A stretch of DNA of 64,000 nt from positions 930,001-994,000 of the forward strand of contig NZ_CP009227.1 of NCBI RefSeq assembly GCF_000775995.1, written 5' to 3'. How positions within the stretch are numbered: the stretch's first letter is position 1; the number at the start of each line of letters is the position of its first letter. The notes under the pieces are model-generated. The model was not told the origin of the DNA. It was given only the letters and a program-made list of their open reading frames with translations, and ran no database searches. This DNA comes from Treponema sp. OMZ 838. GTDB taxonomy: Bacteria; Spirochaetota; Spirochaetia; Treponematales; Treponemataceae. Shown here piece by piece: positions 25,824 through 35,393 of the stretch. The translations under genes were made by a program, and so were the position numbers.

Positions 25824-27011
25824 TTACGCTAAAATCTCCGTAACCTGTCCGGAGGCGATAGTCCGGCCGCCTTCACGAATAGCAAGCTTAAGACCCTTAT
25901 CCATAGCGATAGGATGGATCAGCTCACCGATAATCTTGGTATTATCACCCGGCTTAACCATATCAACGCCCTGAGGCAGCGTAACGGTTCCGGTAATATC
26001 GGTTGTTCTGAAATAGAACTGCGGGCGATAACCCGAGAAGAACGGGCTGTGACGACCGCCTTCATCCTTAGAAAGAACGTAAATTTGCGCTTCAAATTTA
26101 GTGTGCGGCTGAATAGTACCCGGCTTAGCCAATACCTGACCTCTTTCAACCTCTTTCTTATCAATACCGCGGAGCAAGAGACCGACGTTATCACCGGCCA
26201 TACCCTGATCAAGCAGCTTGTTGAACATTTCGATACCGGTAACAACGGTTTTCTTCGTCGGCTTAATACCGACGATTTCGACTTCTTCGTTAAGATTGAT
26301 AACACCGCGCTCGATACGTCCGGTAACAACAGTACCACGTCCGGAAATCGTGAAGATATCTTCAATCGGCATCAAGAAGGGCTTTGCATCATCACGGACA
26401 GGATCAACAAAGTAGCTATCCATAGTCTTCAGCAATTCATCGATACAAGCAGTATCTTCAACGGAAGCGCCGTCAGCCAATGCCTTAAATGCGGAACCTT
26501 TGATAATCGGCGTATCGCGGGGGAAGCCGTAAGACTCAAGAGTTTCGCGAACTTCTTCTTCTACCAATTCGATAAGTTCAGGATCATCAACAAGGTCAAC
26601 CTTATTAAGGAAAACGATAATAGAAGGAACACCAACCTGACGAGCAAGCAGAATATGTTCTTTAGTCTGAGGCATAACCGAGTCCGGAGCAGAAACAACA
26701 AGGATTGCACCATCCATCTGAGCAGCACCGGTGATCATGTTCTTAACATAGTCAGCGTGTCCGGGACAGTCAATGTGAGCATAGTGGCGCTTGTCGGACT
26801 GATACTCCAAGTGACGAGTATTAATAGTAATACCGCGAGCCTTTTCCTCCGGCGCATTATCAATCTCATCATATTTAAGAAGCTTATCACCATACTTCTT
26901 TGCACAATGAGTAGTGATCGCTGCCGAAAGAGTTGTCTTACCATGGTCAACGTGACCGATGGTACCAACATTCATGTGAACTTTTGTTCTCTCGAACTTT
27001 TCCTTTGCCAT
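25824..27011 (-). CDS. tuf: Elongation factor Tu
   Basis: 395 residues from the ATG at 27011, preceded by AGGAGG; the open frame upstream of it is not part of the protein. The GTPase motifs are GHVDHGKT (19-26), [12 protein letters not shown] and [14 protein letters not shown]-Tu brings aminoacyl-tRNA to the ribosome. It is first in the run: tuf, rpsJ and on to rpmB, with small gaps throughout. A promoter at 27408-27436 lies about 400 bases upstream. Confidence 0.98.
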   Translation of the reverse strand: MAKEKFERTKVHMNVGTIGHVDHGKTTLSAAITTHCAKKYGDKLLKYDEIDNAPEEKARGITINTRHLEYQSDKRHYAHIDCPGHADYVKNMITGAAQMDGAILVVSAPDSVMPQTKEHILLARQVGVPSIIVFLNKVDLVDDPELIELVEEEVRETLESYGFPRDTPIIKGSAFKALADGASVEDTACIDELLKTMDSYFVDPVRDDAKPFLMPIEDIFTISGRGTVVTGRIERGVINLNEEVEIVGIKPTKKTVVTGIEMFNKLLDQGMAGDNVGLLLRGIDKKEVERGQVLAKPGTIQPHTKFEAQIYVLSKDEGGRHSPFFSGYRPQFYFRTTDITGTVTLPQGVDMVKPGDNTKIIGELIHPIAMDKGLKLAIREGGRTIASGQVTEILA

Positions 27012-27407
27012 GTAAATCCTCCTAACAGACAATAGGCAACTAACAAAAACCCCGCCCATCAAACAGCGAGACCATTTCCATATTGAAAATGAAAAAATGT
27101 TATAAACCGGATACCAAATACAGAAAAGAATAGAATGCGGATAATCAGACAGTAAACACCGTTGTAAAAGACGTGTTGCGTAAGCTCGTCATAGCAATTC
27201 GACAAGCCTTATTCGGATCCACCTGATCATCATCAGAATCCATTCCGATGACTGGTTTGGCATCCTGCAGAGTAATAGGGCGAACCCCTTAATGCTTTTA
27301 ACAACATTAACACGGAAACCTGCCTTTAAAAGGCTTTACGGTGCCGGAAAACTCTTAAAGAATACCGGACAAACGGCTTTTAGCCATTTATCCAATTGAA
27401 CAGAGCG

Positions 27408-27436
27408 ACTATACTATTTTGAATAACAAATGTCAA
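27408..27436 (-). promoter_or_regulatory. Strong sigma-70 promoter ahead of tuf and the ribosomal run
   Basis: On the minus strand TTGACA (27436-27431), exactly 17 bases, then TATAGT (27413-27408). The next minus-strand gene is tuf, giving a leader near 390 bases. The leader region 27012-27407 has no tRNA that I can find. It holds a short open frame (27145-27243) and a GCCTTT-A-AAAGGC palindrome. Confidence 0.75.
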
Positions 27437-27546
27437 GGCTTTTGAAAATATACACACATCTCTATAAATTACAAGAGGGATTGCCGCATACCCTTTCATT
27501 TTTCCCCATCGGTTAGTATAATCAGAATATGAATAAGGGAGCTTTC

Positions 27547-29568
27547 ATGAAGAATATGATTTGTATGATTTTATCTGCTGCTTGTATAGTCGGTGTCGCA
27601 GCCGACCCTGCGAAAAACTTTAGCGGAGACGATATTCCGCTTAAAAAGGTAACACTCTATTCGTCAGGCGTTGCGCACTATATGCATGAGGGGACTGTTT
27701 CCGGTTCAGGGAATATAGAGCTATTATTTTCACCCGCTCAAATTAACGATGTGCTAAAGTCTCTTGTCGTTACTGATCCCGGTGCAAAAAACTTAGCAGT
27801 CAATTATCAGTCCGAAGACACGCTGAGGAAAACGCTGGAAAGTTTAAAAATCGACCTTTCCGCCGCTACAACGCTCTACGATATTTTAAAAGCGCAAAAG
27901 GGCGCCGAAGTGGAACTGTTTACGCCTCATCAAATTACCGGAAAGATTTTGAGCGTCGATAAAAACAGCTCAAAAGAAACGGACTCTTTCTTTATTTCGC
28001 TTGCAGCGAAAGACGGGATCCACCTTATCGCTTTTTCGGACATTCAATCCTTTAAATTTACCGATGCCAGACGAAATGAAGATTTAAACACTGCTTTGGC
28101 GCTCATCCTCGACGCTTCGGCAAAGAACCGCAAAAAACTGGACATTAAAATCGATGCGCAAGGTGAGCGGAAGATCGGTCTTTCTTATGTTATGGAAGCG
28201 CCGGTATGGAAAGCAAGCTATCGGCTCGATATGGGTACCGATAAAGCAGTGTTTCAGGCATGGGCGATTGTCGACAATTCAACCGACCTCGACTGGAAGA
28301 ATATTACACTCACCCTCACAACGGGAAGACCGGTCGGTTTTACGCAAAACCTCTATGCGCCTTACTATACCTATCGCCCCGAAGTACCGCTTGCAATTGC
28401 GCAAACTGCGAAAGCGGAAACATTTGCCTCGGCTGATACGGGTGTCGAATATGCCGCAGCTATGCCTCTCGCAGAAAACCGGTCGATGATGATGATGAAA
28501 AAAGAAGCGTCTAGATATGCATCCGAAGCGTATGATGAAGCGGAATATCAAGACTTACAGGAAAAAAATACTTCAGCCTATTTTGAAAATCAAGCTGAGG
28601 CCGGTAATGCGGGAGAAATGTTTGCCTTTACGCCGTCAAAACCGATTACACTTGAGCGGCAGCAAAGCACGATGATTCCCCTCACCCTAGCATCTCTTCC
28701 TGCGGAAAAGTATTCGGTATTTTCTTCCATTCCATATAACGAGCGTGTTAATCCGAAATTCTGTATCAGTATTGAAAACACATCGGGCTTAAAACTGCCG
28801 GCCGGCCCCATTACGGTTCTTGACGGGGGGGAATATTCAGGCGATGCTCTTTTGGAGTTTTTACCCGAAGCCGAAAAACGCCTGATTGCTTACGGAGACG
28901 ATATTGAAGTAACCGGTTCAAAGCGAGCCGACTCCACAAGGACGATTGAAACCATAAAGATGGCTGACGGAGTGATGACAACTTCGTACCGGCAAGTCCA
29001 AAGCACGATCTATTTGATACGAAACACCAATAAGAAAGAGAGAACCGTTATTGTTGAACACGCAAAGAACACAGGGTTTGAACTGACATCAAAACAAGCT
29101 CTTGCGGAAACGACTGCAAACAAATACCGGTTTAAGTTTAAAGCTGCAGGCAATACCGGTACCGAGTTAAAAGTAGAAGAAGCTCGCACCTATCAATCAA
29201 CTCAAAAAATATTCGATATGAATTCAAACACATTCATTTCCTACACGACCAATTCCGAAATTCCCGAAAAAGTACGGAAGGCATTTGCGTCTATTATAAC
29301 GGAAAAAGAAAAGGTTACCGCGGCGGAAAAAGCCTTGAAGACTTTGCAAGATCGTCAGACGGAAATCGGAAAGGAACAAGACCGTGTACGGAGGAATCTT
29401 GAGGCAGTCGGTTCGGAAAGCCAGCAAGGCAGAGCGTTCTTAACCAAGCTGCTCAAGCTCGAAACCGAACTGGATAACCTCAAAACAGACATTGCTGACG
29501 CAACGGAACAGCTCAACAAAGCGCAGCAAAAATTTACCGCATTCGTAAAGAATATTCGGATTGAATAG
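27547..29568 (+). CDS. DUF4139 exported protein
   Basis: About 673 residues with a signal peptide (MKNMICMILSAACIVGVAA). The N-terminal part (VTLYSSGVAHYMHEG...) and the block YVMEAPVWKASYRLDMGT ... AIVDNSTDLDWKNITLTLTT match the DUF4140/DUF4139 arrangement of MuiA-like proteins. A Met/Glu-rich central region (MMMMKKEASRYASEAYDEAE) and a C-terminal coiled coil (EKVTAAEKALKTLQDRQTEI...) follow. The function is unknown; it is probably periplasmic or outer-membrane attached. The ATG at 27547 has GGGAG at good spacing and begins the signal peptide, so it is preferred over 27529. A TATAAT at 27517 has no clear -35. Confidence 0.75.
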   Translation: MKNMICMILSAACIVGVAADPAKNFSGDDIPLKKVTLYSSGVAHYMHEGTVSGSGNIELLFSPAQINDVLKSLVVTDPGAKNLAVNYQSEDTLRKTLESLKIDLSAATTLYDILKAQKGAEVELFTPHQITGKILSVDKNSSKETDSFFISLAAKDGIHLIAFSDIQSFKFTDARRNEDLNTALALILDASAKNRKKLDIKIDAQGERKIGLSYVMEAPVWKASYRLDMGTDKAVFQAWAIVDNSTDLDWKNITLTLTTGRPVGFTQNLYAPYYTYRPEVPLAIAQTAKAETFASADTGVEYAAAMPLAENRSMMMMKKEASRYASEAYDEAEYQDLQEKNTSAYFENQAEAGNAGEMFAFTPSKPITLERQQSTMIPLTLASLPAEKYSVFSSIPYNERVNPKFCISIENTSGLKLPAGPITVLDGGEYSGDALLEFLPEAEKRLIAYGDDIEVTGSKRADSTRTIETIKMADGVMTTSYRQVQSTIYLIRNTNKKERTVIVEHAKNTGFELTSKQALAETTANKYRFKFKAAGNTGTELKVEEARTYQSTQKIFDMNSNTFISYTTNSEIPEKVRKAFASIITEKEKVTAAEKALKTLQDRQTEIGKEQDRVRRNLEAVGSESQQGRAFLTKLLKLETELDNLKTDIADATEQLNKAQQKFTAFVKNIRIE

Positions 29569-29658
29569 TAAAATCGATATGTAACAAAGGAGATGCGCCG
29601 TTTATTTCAAAAGGCACCCTTGAGATTGTATCTATAACGTGTTACTCTAAGGATACCT

Positions 29659-30453
29659 ATGAAGAATGCTTTACTGGTTCCCGGCGTTTTTTTCTTAAGC
29701 CTTTTAAGCGCGGTTGTTATCTTTGCCTTTTTCGGCGGAATCGCCTTGCGCTATGAAATGGCCGTTCCGTTTGCATCAGAATCGGCGGGATTGCTGCTTC
29801 TCTGCATGGCACAAAAGGCGTGTTACGTACTCCCATTAGCAGTAATGATGGCCATTATCGGGGTATATACATTTTTGATGAGACACCCTGCAAAGCTGGG
29901 CGTAGCCCTTACGCTGTTCCTCGTATGTTTGCTATTTACCGTAACGGTTATTATACCGGCCTGCTATGCGCAGTTTTCCGTCATCGAGAAAGCAATAGCA
30001 GCCTACAAAACAACGGCGCCTGTCGACAAAGCGTTGGCGGCTTTTACAAGCAAACCGTTATTTCTAGCTTTATTACAGCAAGGTTCCGACAGCCTCTTTT
30101 CCGATGTATATGCTGCCTATGCCTATACATTACATTTTACAACATACCTCTTGTTCGCAGGTGCGCTTTTTTTCTGCGTCAGCTCATTTTGGTTTGCATG
30201 CATCATAACACGATGGAATCTGTTCAACCTTCTTTTCTTACTTCTTCTTTCAGGGGCACTATTACTCGTATATCCGTATATGCAGTTGGAAGGATTCAAG
30301 ACAGCGCTCTTTAATCTCCATATAACAAATTCGGAAAACGGCATTTACGGAATTCCGCTCGTTTTGTGTGTTGTTGCCGTAGTATTTCATTCTATAGGCG
30401 GTTTAAAACTACTGCTGATATATTCAAAGACCCAAAAAAGGAGCGCTGCATAA
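29659..30453 (+). CDS. Polytopic membrane protein, unknown
   Basis: 264 residues with about six membrane spans (VPGVFFLSLLSAVVIFAFFG, LPLAVMMAIIGVYTFL, VALTLFLVCLLFTVTVIIP, YLLFAGALFFCVSSFWFACI, LLFLLLLSGALLLVYP, VLCVVAVVFHSIGGLKLLLI). I do not recognise a family. It ends one base before the next gene, so the two proteins probably work together. Six spans beside an LptF/G-like partner might suggest a transport complex, but that is a guess. Confidence 0.65.
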   Translation: MKNALLVPGVFFLSLLSAVVIFAFFGGIALRYEMAVPFASESAGLLLLCMAQKACYVLPLAVMMAIIGVYTFLMRHPAKLGVALTLFLVCLLFTVTVIIPACYAQFSVIEKAIAAYKTTAPVDKALAAFTSKPLFLALLQQGSDSLFSDVYAAYAYTLHFTTYLLFAGALFFCVSSFWFACIITRWNLFNLLFLLLLSGALLLVYPYMQLEGFKTALFNLHITNSENGIYGIPLVLCVVAVVFHSIGGLKLLLIYSKTQKRSAA

Positions 30454-30454
30454 A

Positions 30455-32239
30455 ATGCCTGAGATGCTAAAAGGCTGGCTGTCCGTTCTTATTCACTTTG
30501 TGATCGGACTTGGGTGCTGCCTAATATATGTGTTTTTTCTCAAAAAAATTGATGTACTGCCGCAGTTTTTGTTCAGCCGGAGATTAGCAGAAACAGGAAT
30601 CTTGTTTATACGGATTATGCCGAGCTTGCTGGTTTCCGCTATATTGATAGGGTATGCCGTTATTTTCGGTACATCCGGTCAAAATACCGTACCGCGATTT
30701 TCTGACATATTACTTCGCTACTTAAAAGAAGCATTTATTATGCTTTTTGCGTGCGTTACTATTTATATCATATTGATAGAAATAGTATTGCCGTTGCTGG
30801 CAGACTACCGGCGCTACAGCGAACTGAAAACACATGATTATTACGATTTTATAAAAGAGACTGATAATTCATTACGAAACGGAGATGCCGAAAAAGCGTA
30901 TGATAAGGCGAAGGCTGCCTTAGGAATCTGGAAAAACAATCCTGAAGCATTACAACTTTTCGATAAGGCTAAGATATTGCATGAATCATACAATGCAGAT
31001 CGCAAGCAAAACAATAAAAGCGAACCCTCTTCTGAAACAGCTGAGCCGGAAAACTTAACAGCGGAAGGGGCATTGTTCATCAGTAAGCGGTTTATGAACA
31101 AATATGATTTTTACACCGCACACTATTATGCCATGCGGGCATATCAGCTGAGTGCCGAAAATGCACCGTATCGTGAAGAAGCGTTACGGCTGGCAGCACA
31201 GGCGTGGAATCAAATTGAAAAAGGGATCGCGGAGCTTACCGCCGAATTTGACATCCGTTTATACCAAGCAAAAAAAGCCGGATACGAGATGATCCAGCAA
31301 GAAAACTACATCAAAGCCTACTATCAATTTGTGAACGCGAAGCGAATGCTTGAACAGAATAATCCGCTCAAAAAAGACCCTGATATAGACCGTTTTATAG
31401 ATATTACCCGAAAAAAACTATTGGAAGAAGTTTTCTTTATCGATGAAACAGCCTCTCTGCCGCTTTTTGAAACAGCACGTAATATTCATTTTACCATTCC
31501 TGCATCAGGCACGAGGGCACCGGCACATATAACAATAGAAGGTCTTTCTTATATCACCAACAACAATATTAAGGAAATATATGGAAGGAATTGCGAACTT
31601 ACACAATACACTGCCGACGGTAAGATTCTTTATCGGGCACGGATTCCTTTCATCAAAGTTATTCCGATTGAGAGTGCTGATGGAGTTCCTATGCTCCGTA
31701 TGCTGTTCCGCGCTGTGGATAAGCAGCGTGATACTGTAGTGTTGAAGCCTATCGTTCTGGAAGGAACAATGCCGATTGAGCGGCAGACATCTCTGAGACT
31801 ACCGTTTTCATACAGCGATTTTGAGCTGATTATCGCGGCCAACGAAGGTGAAAAATCTATGACGCTCCCTCAACTCTATGCCTTTCGGCAGCGGGGAACA
31901 CAATACGGCTTCCCTGCGCAAATATACCATCGGGAATTATTGGCGAGAATTATCGATGTGTTTCTTATTTGGATTATTTCGATTTATATGCTCGTATTGG
32001 CATGGCGCTTCAGAGTTCCACCGCACCGGCCCTTTAAGCATACATGGGCACTGGCATTTCCGCTCTTTTTTATACTGGCAACAGGACTGGTAGAGGCGGG
32101 ACGGTATTGCGCCCGCCTTGTCATTGCCCTGCTTACCGATATATCCTACAGCTTGTCCCCGCTACTGTTATTGCTTGCATACCTGCTCTGTTTTATCGGA
32201 ATGTGTTTTTTCTTTATCGGTCAGCGTTCGGAAGCGTAA
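30455..32239 (+). CDS. Membrane protein with soluble domain, possibly LptF/G-like
   Basis: 594 residues: about four N-terminal spans in residues 1-115, a soluble region with TPR-like helices (SLRNGDAEKAYDKAKAALGI, TAHYYAMRAYQLSAENAPYR) and a beta-rich part (340-490), then about four C-terminal spans. The stretch MTLPQLYAFRQRGTQYGFPA followed by YHRELLARI and a membrane helix resembles the junction in LptF/LptG permeases. Spans-soluble domain-spans is also their layout. Treponemes are not expected to use LPS, so any cargo would differ. The 3' end overlaps pheT by 26 bases in convergent orientation. The call is tentative. Confidence 0.55.
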   Translation: MPEMLKGWLSVLIHFVIGLGCCLIYVFFLKKIDVLPQFLFSRRLAETGILFIRIMPSLLVSAILIGYAVIFGTSGQNTVPRFSDILLRYLKEAFIMLFACVTIYIILIEIVLPLLADYRRYSELKTHDYYDFIKETDNSLRNGDAEKAYDKAKAALGIWKNNPEALQLFDKAKILHESYNADRKQNNKSEPSSETAEPENLTAEGALFISKRFMNKYDFYTAHYYAMRAYQLSAENAPYREEALRLAAQAWNQIEKGIAELTAEFDIRLYQAKKAGYEMIQQENYIKAYYQFVNAKRMLEQNNPLKKDPDIDRFIDITRKKLLEEVFFIDETASLPLFETARNIHFTIPASGTRAPAHITIEGLSYITNNNIKEIYGRNCELTQYTADGKILYRARIPFIKVIPIESADGVPMLRMLFRAVDKQRDTVVLKPIVLEGTMPIERQTSLRLPFSYSDFELIIAANEGEKSMTLPQLYAFRQRGTQYGFPAQIYHRELLARIIDVFLIWIISIYMLVLAWRFRVPPHRPFKHTWALAFPLFFILATGLVEAGRYCARLVIALLTDISYSLSPLLLLLAYLLCFIGMCFFFIGQRSEA

Positions 32240-33962
32240 AAATAAGGATGCTTTCGATATCGAGTTCGCCTGCAAATGCCGGAACGGTAACAGACCAGTT
32301 TTCCAACACTTGCGGGTGCAGTTCACCGAAAATACCGATCTGTTTCCCATCGCACAGAACACCCGCTTGCCGCCCTTCGATAAAGCGCGGGTCGTGTGTC
32401 TCGCATACGTTGTAGTCCATTTGCAGATAGTACAGTAGGCCGGCGACAAGGCTGGCAGCTTCATTAAAGTTAGCATCTTGGTTTACAGTCAAGAAGCCGA
32501 GACTTTGGCGGGTGCGCGTACCGGTATTTTCTTCGGGAGCAAGGTACGCGATTTTCCCCGTTTCAAAGATACGGTGCGGATAGACCGCATTGCCTGAAAC
32601 CGTTTCTGCGGATAAGAGCGACGGAATGATGGACGGGCGGACAAACTGATAGTTTTCCGACATGGGGTTTGCAATTTCAATTACCGACGCTCCGTCTATA
32701 TTCATGCGGTCGATGTAGTCTTTCTTTGAACCGAGATAATTAAAAATCATCTCTTGATAACCGAAACCGACCATCAAAGTTTTAATCTTTCTGCTGAGCT
32801 GGGTAACCGGAGAGAGCCGCCCGATGGTAAATTCCCGCGGCGTTTCCGGTTCAAAGAACTCAACCGTTTTACCCATCATCACGTCTTCGATAATATCCAC
32901 TTCGTGTAAAAAGTCGTTCCGGTATGCAGGCGGCATCAGCGTCAGACAATCCCCCTCGACGGTAACGGTATTGTCCATACGCTCCAACGCTTCCACAATG
33001 TCCTGCGCCGGAAGCTCCGTTCCGAGGAGTTTATTGACGGCATGAACCGTCGTCTTTGTCGGCTCTTGGAAGTAAAGCGGCGTGGTAATCGTCTTACCGA
33101 AGCCCGTGTCATACGGATATTCTACGCTGACCGGTAAAATCGTGTATCCCGCATCAGAAAAATCGCAGGCAACGATGTTGGTTGCAAGCAGCAGAGAGGG
33201 CATATCGGTACCGGTCAGTTCAACCAACAGGTCGGCATCCCCCGGCTGTACCGCACCGATCTCCGCGCTATTGATAATCGGCGCCATTGAAAGCACGCCG
33301 CCCTTTGCATCCGATAAGAGCGGCACCTTCTTCATATCCTTGAGTATCCAGCTGTATTCCTTGCCTTTCGGGTGTTCGGTGATAATGCGCTCACACGTCA
33401 TTTCGGTGTCGAAGCCGAGCGGCGTAAACGAGGTTGTGTGCGGGTCAACAGCACGGTACTGTACCGGCCAGTTGATCAGCTCGCTGCGGTACACCCCCAT
33501 CGACACCGAACGGCGTTTCCGGCCGAAGTTCCAGCACAGCTTTTCCTGTGTTTGAATAATATCTTTCAACATAGCATCGTCGATGGGCTTGCCCGAAATG
33601 ACAAATGCCGTCATAAAGGGGCGGATATGCTGTAATTCGGGATCTACGGTTACTGTCCGTTTTCCGGAATCCTTCCGCTCACTCAATGTCGATAAAAATG
33701 CTTGATACCGAGCTTTGTTTGAAGCTCCTCCCGTGTGCATACGCAAAAGGCGCGCAAGCCCCGCTGTTGACCACAGGTCGGGGCGGTTTGTATCGTTTAA
33801 TTCAATTTTTATAATGCGTTCATCTTGAGGCGCCGCTGCGGAAGGCGCTTCGTCCAGCTCCGCTTTTGCAGAGCTTAATAAATGTTCAAATTCGGGGGAA
33901 TAATCGTATTTTTTTCCTAACAAGTTGAAAAAAAGCTGTTCATTTACATCAATCTTTGGCAT
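32214..33962 (-). CDS. pheT: Phenylalanyl-tRNA synthetase beta subunit, archaeal type
   Basis: 582 residues, far shorter than the usual bacterial PheT (about 800), without the N-terminal tRNA-binding EMAP-like domain or the C-terminal anticodon-binding domain. MPKIDVNEQLFFNLLGKKYD, IKIELNDTNRPDLWSTAGLA and the PTKTTVHAVNKLLGTELPAQ B5 region match the archaeal/eukaryotic form known from spirochaetes. It pairs with an alpha subunit not in this window. The last nine codons overlap the convergent membrane-protein gene. Confidence 0.93.
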   Translation of the reverse strand: MPKIDVNEQLFFNLLGKKYDYSPEFEHLLSSAKAELDEAPSAAAPQDERIIKIELNDTNRPDLWSTAGLARLLRMHTGGASNKARYQAFLSTLSERKDSGKRTVTVDPELQHIRPFMTAFVISGKPIDDAMLKDIIQTQEKLCWNFGRKRRSVSMGVYRSELINWPVQYRAVDPHTTSFTPLGFDTEMTCERIITEHPKGKEYSWILKDMKKVPLLSDAKGGVLSMAPIINSAEIGAVQPGDADLLVELTGTDMPSLLLATNIVACDFSDAGYTILPVSVEYPYDTGFGKTITTPLYFQEPTKTTVHAVNKLLGTELPAQDIVEALERMDNTVTVEGDCLTLMPPAYRNDFLHEVDIIEDVMMGKTVEFFEPETPREFTIGRLSPVTQLSRKIKTLMVGFGYQEMIFNYLGSKKDYIDRMNIDGASVIEIANPMSENYQFVRPSIIPSLLSAETVSGNAVYPHRIFETGKIAYLAPEENTGTRTRQSLGFLTVNQDANFNEAASLVAGLLYYLQMDYNVCETHDPRFIEGRQAGVLCDGKQIGIFGELHPQVLENWSVTVPAFAGELDIESILIFTLPNADR

Positions 33963-34048
33963 AGTCTATCCTTTTTTAATATGACTGAGCTGAGGCAAAG
34001 GTTAAAACACACGGTTCACAATGCCTCTGAGACAATTCACATATAATA

Positions 34049-34195
34049 GGGCATCTCTAAAAACTCGGTTAGATTTTTAGAGATGCCCGACGAGTATTTT
34101 TGATAAGTCTTTACATTGTTATGACTTATCAAAAAACATCGCAAAATAAATCTAAGGAAAACCTCTAAACAACTGAGGTTTTTAGAGGTTTCCTA
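34049..34195. repeat. Three consecutive hairpins, terminator-like repeat cluster
   Basis: Hairpin a: GGGCATCTCTAAAAA (34049-34063) with its complement at 34074-34088, the same family as 9845-9887. Hairpin b: TTTTTGATAAGTC (34097-34109) with its complement at 34123-34135. Hairpin c: a 34154-34195 stem of the CCTCTAAA type with one bulged base. They lie between the 5' end of pheT and the 3' end of the DUF1275 gene and could end transcription from the latter. Confidence 0.6.
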
Positions 34196-34281
34196 TTGAA
34201 AGAGTATATGCAATATGCCCCTGTTTGGCAAGAATGATACAAGGCGTGCTTATTTGGCTGCCGAAGTTAGCCCTTCCTTAA

Positions 34282-34416
34282 AATGCAACAGTTGAACAAA
34301 GTATGAACTTTGGAAATTGTTGCATTCGTGCGCGGTAGCGCACATGTTAATACGCGATGTTTGCGCTTACGCAAACTCGCAGCGTTTTTAGACAATGCCA
34401 ACTGCATTGTCTAAAA
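34282..34416 (+). repeat. Four-hairpin cluster, divergent relative of the module
   Basis: AATGCAACA...TGTTGCATT (34282-34326, with CAAAGT-ATGA-ACTTTG inside), GTGCGC-GGTA-GCGCAC (34328-34343), GTTTGCG-CTTA-CGCAAAC (34359-34376) and TTTTAGACAATGC-CAACT (34386-34416). GCGA before and CTCGC after the third stem recall the GCGAG/CTCG frame of the module at 7213 and 8089. The last hairpin contains the stop codon of the DUF1275 gene. Confidence 0.55.
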
Positions 34417-35088
34417 TAAGCGTTCTTCTCTTTGTAACATCACAAATGCGATAATAATGAAGAGTTCGCACAATAAAATCGATTTTTCCGCATAGTTTTG
34501 TATAGCAATAAATCCAATCGAAACACCGATACCGAAGCTTGCGATGATAAGAAGATACTTAAAAAAAGAATACAGATATTTGATATCTTTTACAGCTCGA
34601 TACTTCGCAAGGTTTATCATACTGCTTTTTAAGTTACCGGTAATCATTGTGGTGGCTATCGGATTGCCGTCAACCTTATCGAAGTTGGCGACTTGCAGCG
34701 CTGCAATAAAAGAGATAACGGAATTGATAATGTCATACCTAAAATACGTACCGGTTAATCCGATTGCGGCAATAACCAATACTTCAAATACCAAGACTGT
34801 AACCATTCGGGTGTAGTTTTTAACGTAATGTTTGTTTTTGAGAAATTCTGAAATAAATATGCCGAACGCAAACGTAACAATAGGTATGATATATTTAAGA
34901 AACTTATGAAGTTCCCCATTTGCAGCAGAGATAAACAGCAGCACAAGATTACCGGTTTGGGCATTTGCAAATACCTTACCTTTTAATAGATAAGAGTATG
35001 CATCTAAGAAGCCCCCAACTAACGAAAGACATACGCCGATTACAATATTGTCATGCAGTTTTTCTTCTCTTATTTGTATCGTATCCAC
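34411..35088 (-). CDS. YoaK/DUF1275 family membrane protein
   Basis: 225 residues with about six spans. VCLSLVGGFLDAYSYLLKGK, VFANAQTGNLVLLFISAANG and ATTMITGNLKSSMINLAKYR are the DUF1275 signatures. The biochemical role is unknown. It appears to be monocistronic, with the stop codon inside a strong hairpin (34386-34416). It is lower in GC than the operons around it and surrounded by repeats on both sides. Confidence 0.85.
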   Translation of the reverse strand: MDTIQIREEKLHDNIVIGVCLSLVGGFLDAYSYLLKGKVFANAQTGNLVLLFISAANGELHKFLKYIIPIVTFAFGIFISEFLKNKHYVKNYTRMVTVLVFEVLVIAAIGLTGTYFRYDIINSVISFIAALQVANFDKVDGNPIATTMITGNLKSSMINLAKYRAVKDIKYLYSFFKYLLIIASFGIGVSIGFIAIQNYAEKSILLCELFIIIAFVMLQREERLF

Positions 35089-35201
35089 CTGTACATCCGT
35101 TAAAAAGTCTTTAAAAGTTGAAATCTTTAAAAAAGTATAGGTATGATAGGGCTAAACCTATCACCTGTCAACATATAGAAAACAGAGAACCTTTCCGTAA
35201 G

Positions 35202-35323
35202 CCTTTTGAAATAGGCGAGGTAGATCCGAGGCGCGAGAAAAAATTAACCGCAGGCGTATCTTTGATACGTTGAGGATTAATTTTTTCGAAGCAACGAAGG
35301 AGATACCCGCATATTTCAAAAGG
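35202..35323 (-). repeat. Palindromic element copy E3 (inverted)
   Basis: 122 bp with perfect ends CCTTTTGAAATA (35202-35213) and TATTTCAAAAGG (35312-35323). Read on the minus strand its centre (TTAATCCTCAACGTATCAAA, then GATACGCCTGCGGTTAA) matches copy E2 almost base for base. It lies upstream of the LysM gene, ending 15 bases before a possible -35 (TTGACT 35338). Confidence 0.8.
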
Positions 35324-35393
35324 AATTTCCTTTTGTATTGACTAAGATATGCCGATACTATAAAAGTAAGGTTTTAATAGAAGGAGTAGTGTA

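Noticed and set aside
25914-27035. 373-codon plus-strand frame opposite tuf
   Set aside because: It is a mirror of the strongly biased tuf codons and has no ribosome site or family match.
27145-27290. tmRNA, RNase P RNA or tRNA in the leader upstream of tuf
   Set aside because: No acceptor stem, tag-peptide frame or conserved core could be found on either strand.
34043-34048. TATAAT as a plus-strand promoter near the hairpin cluster
   Set aside because: No -35 at a proper distance and no plus-strand gene follows before 35394.
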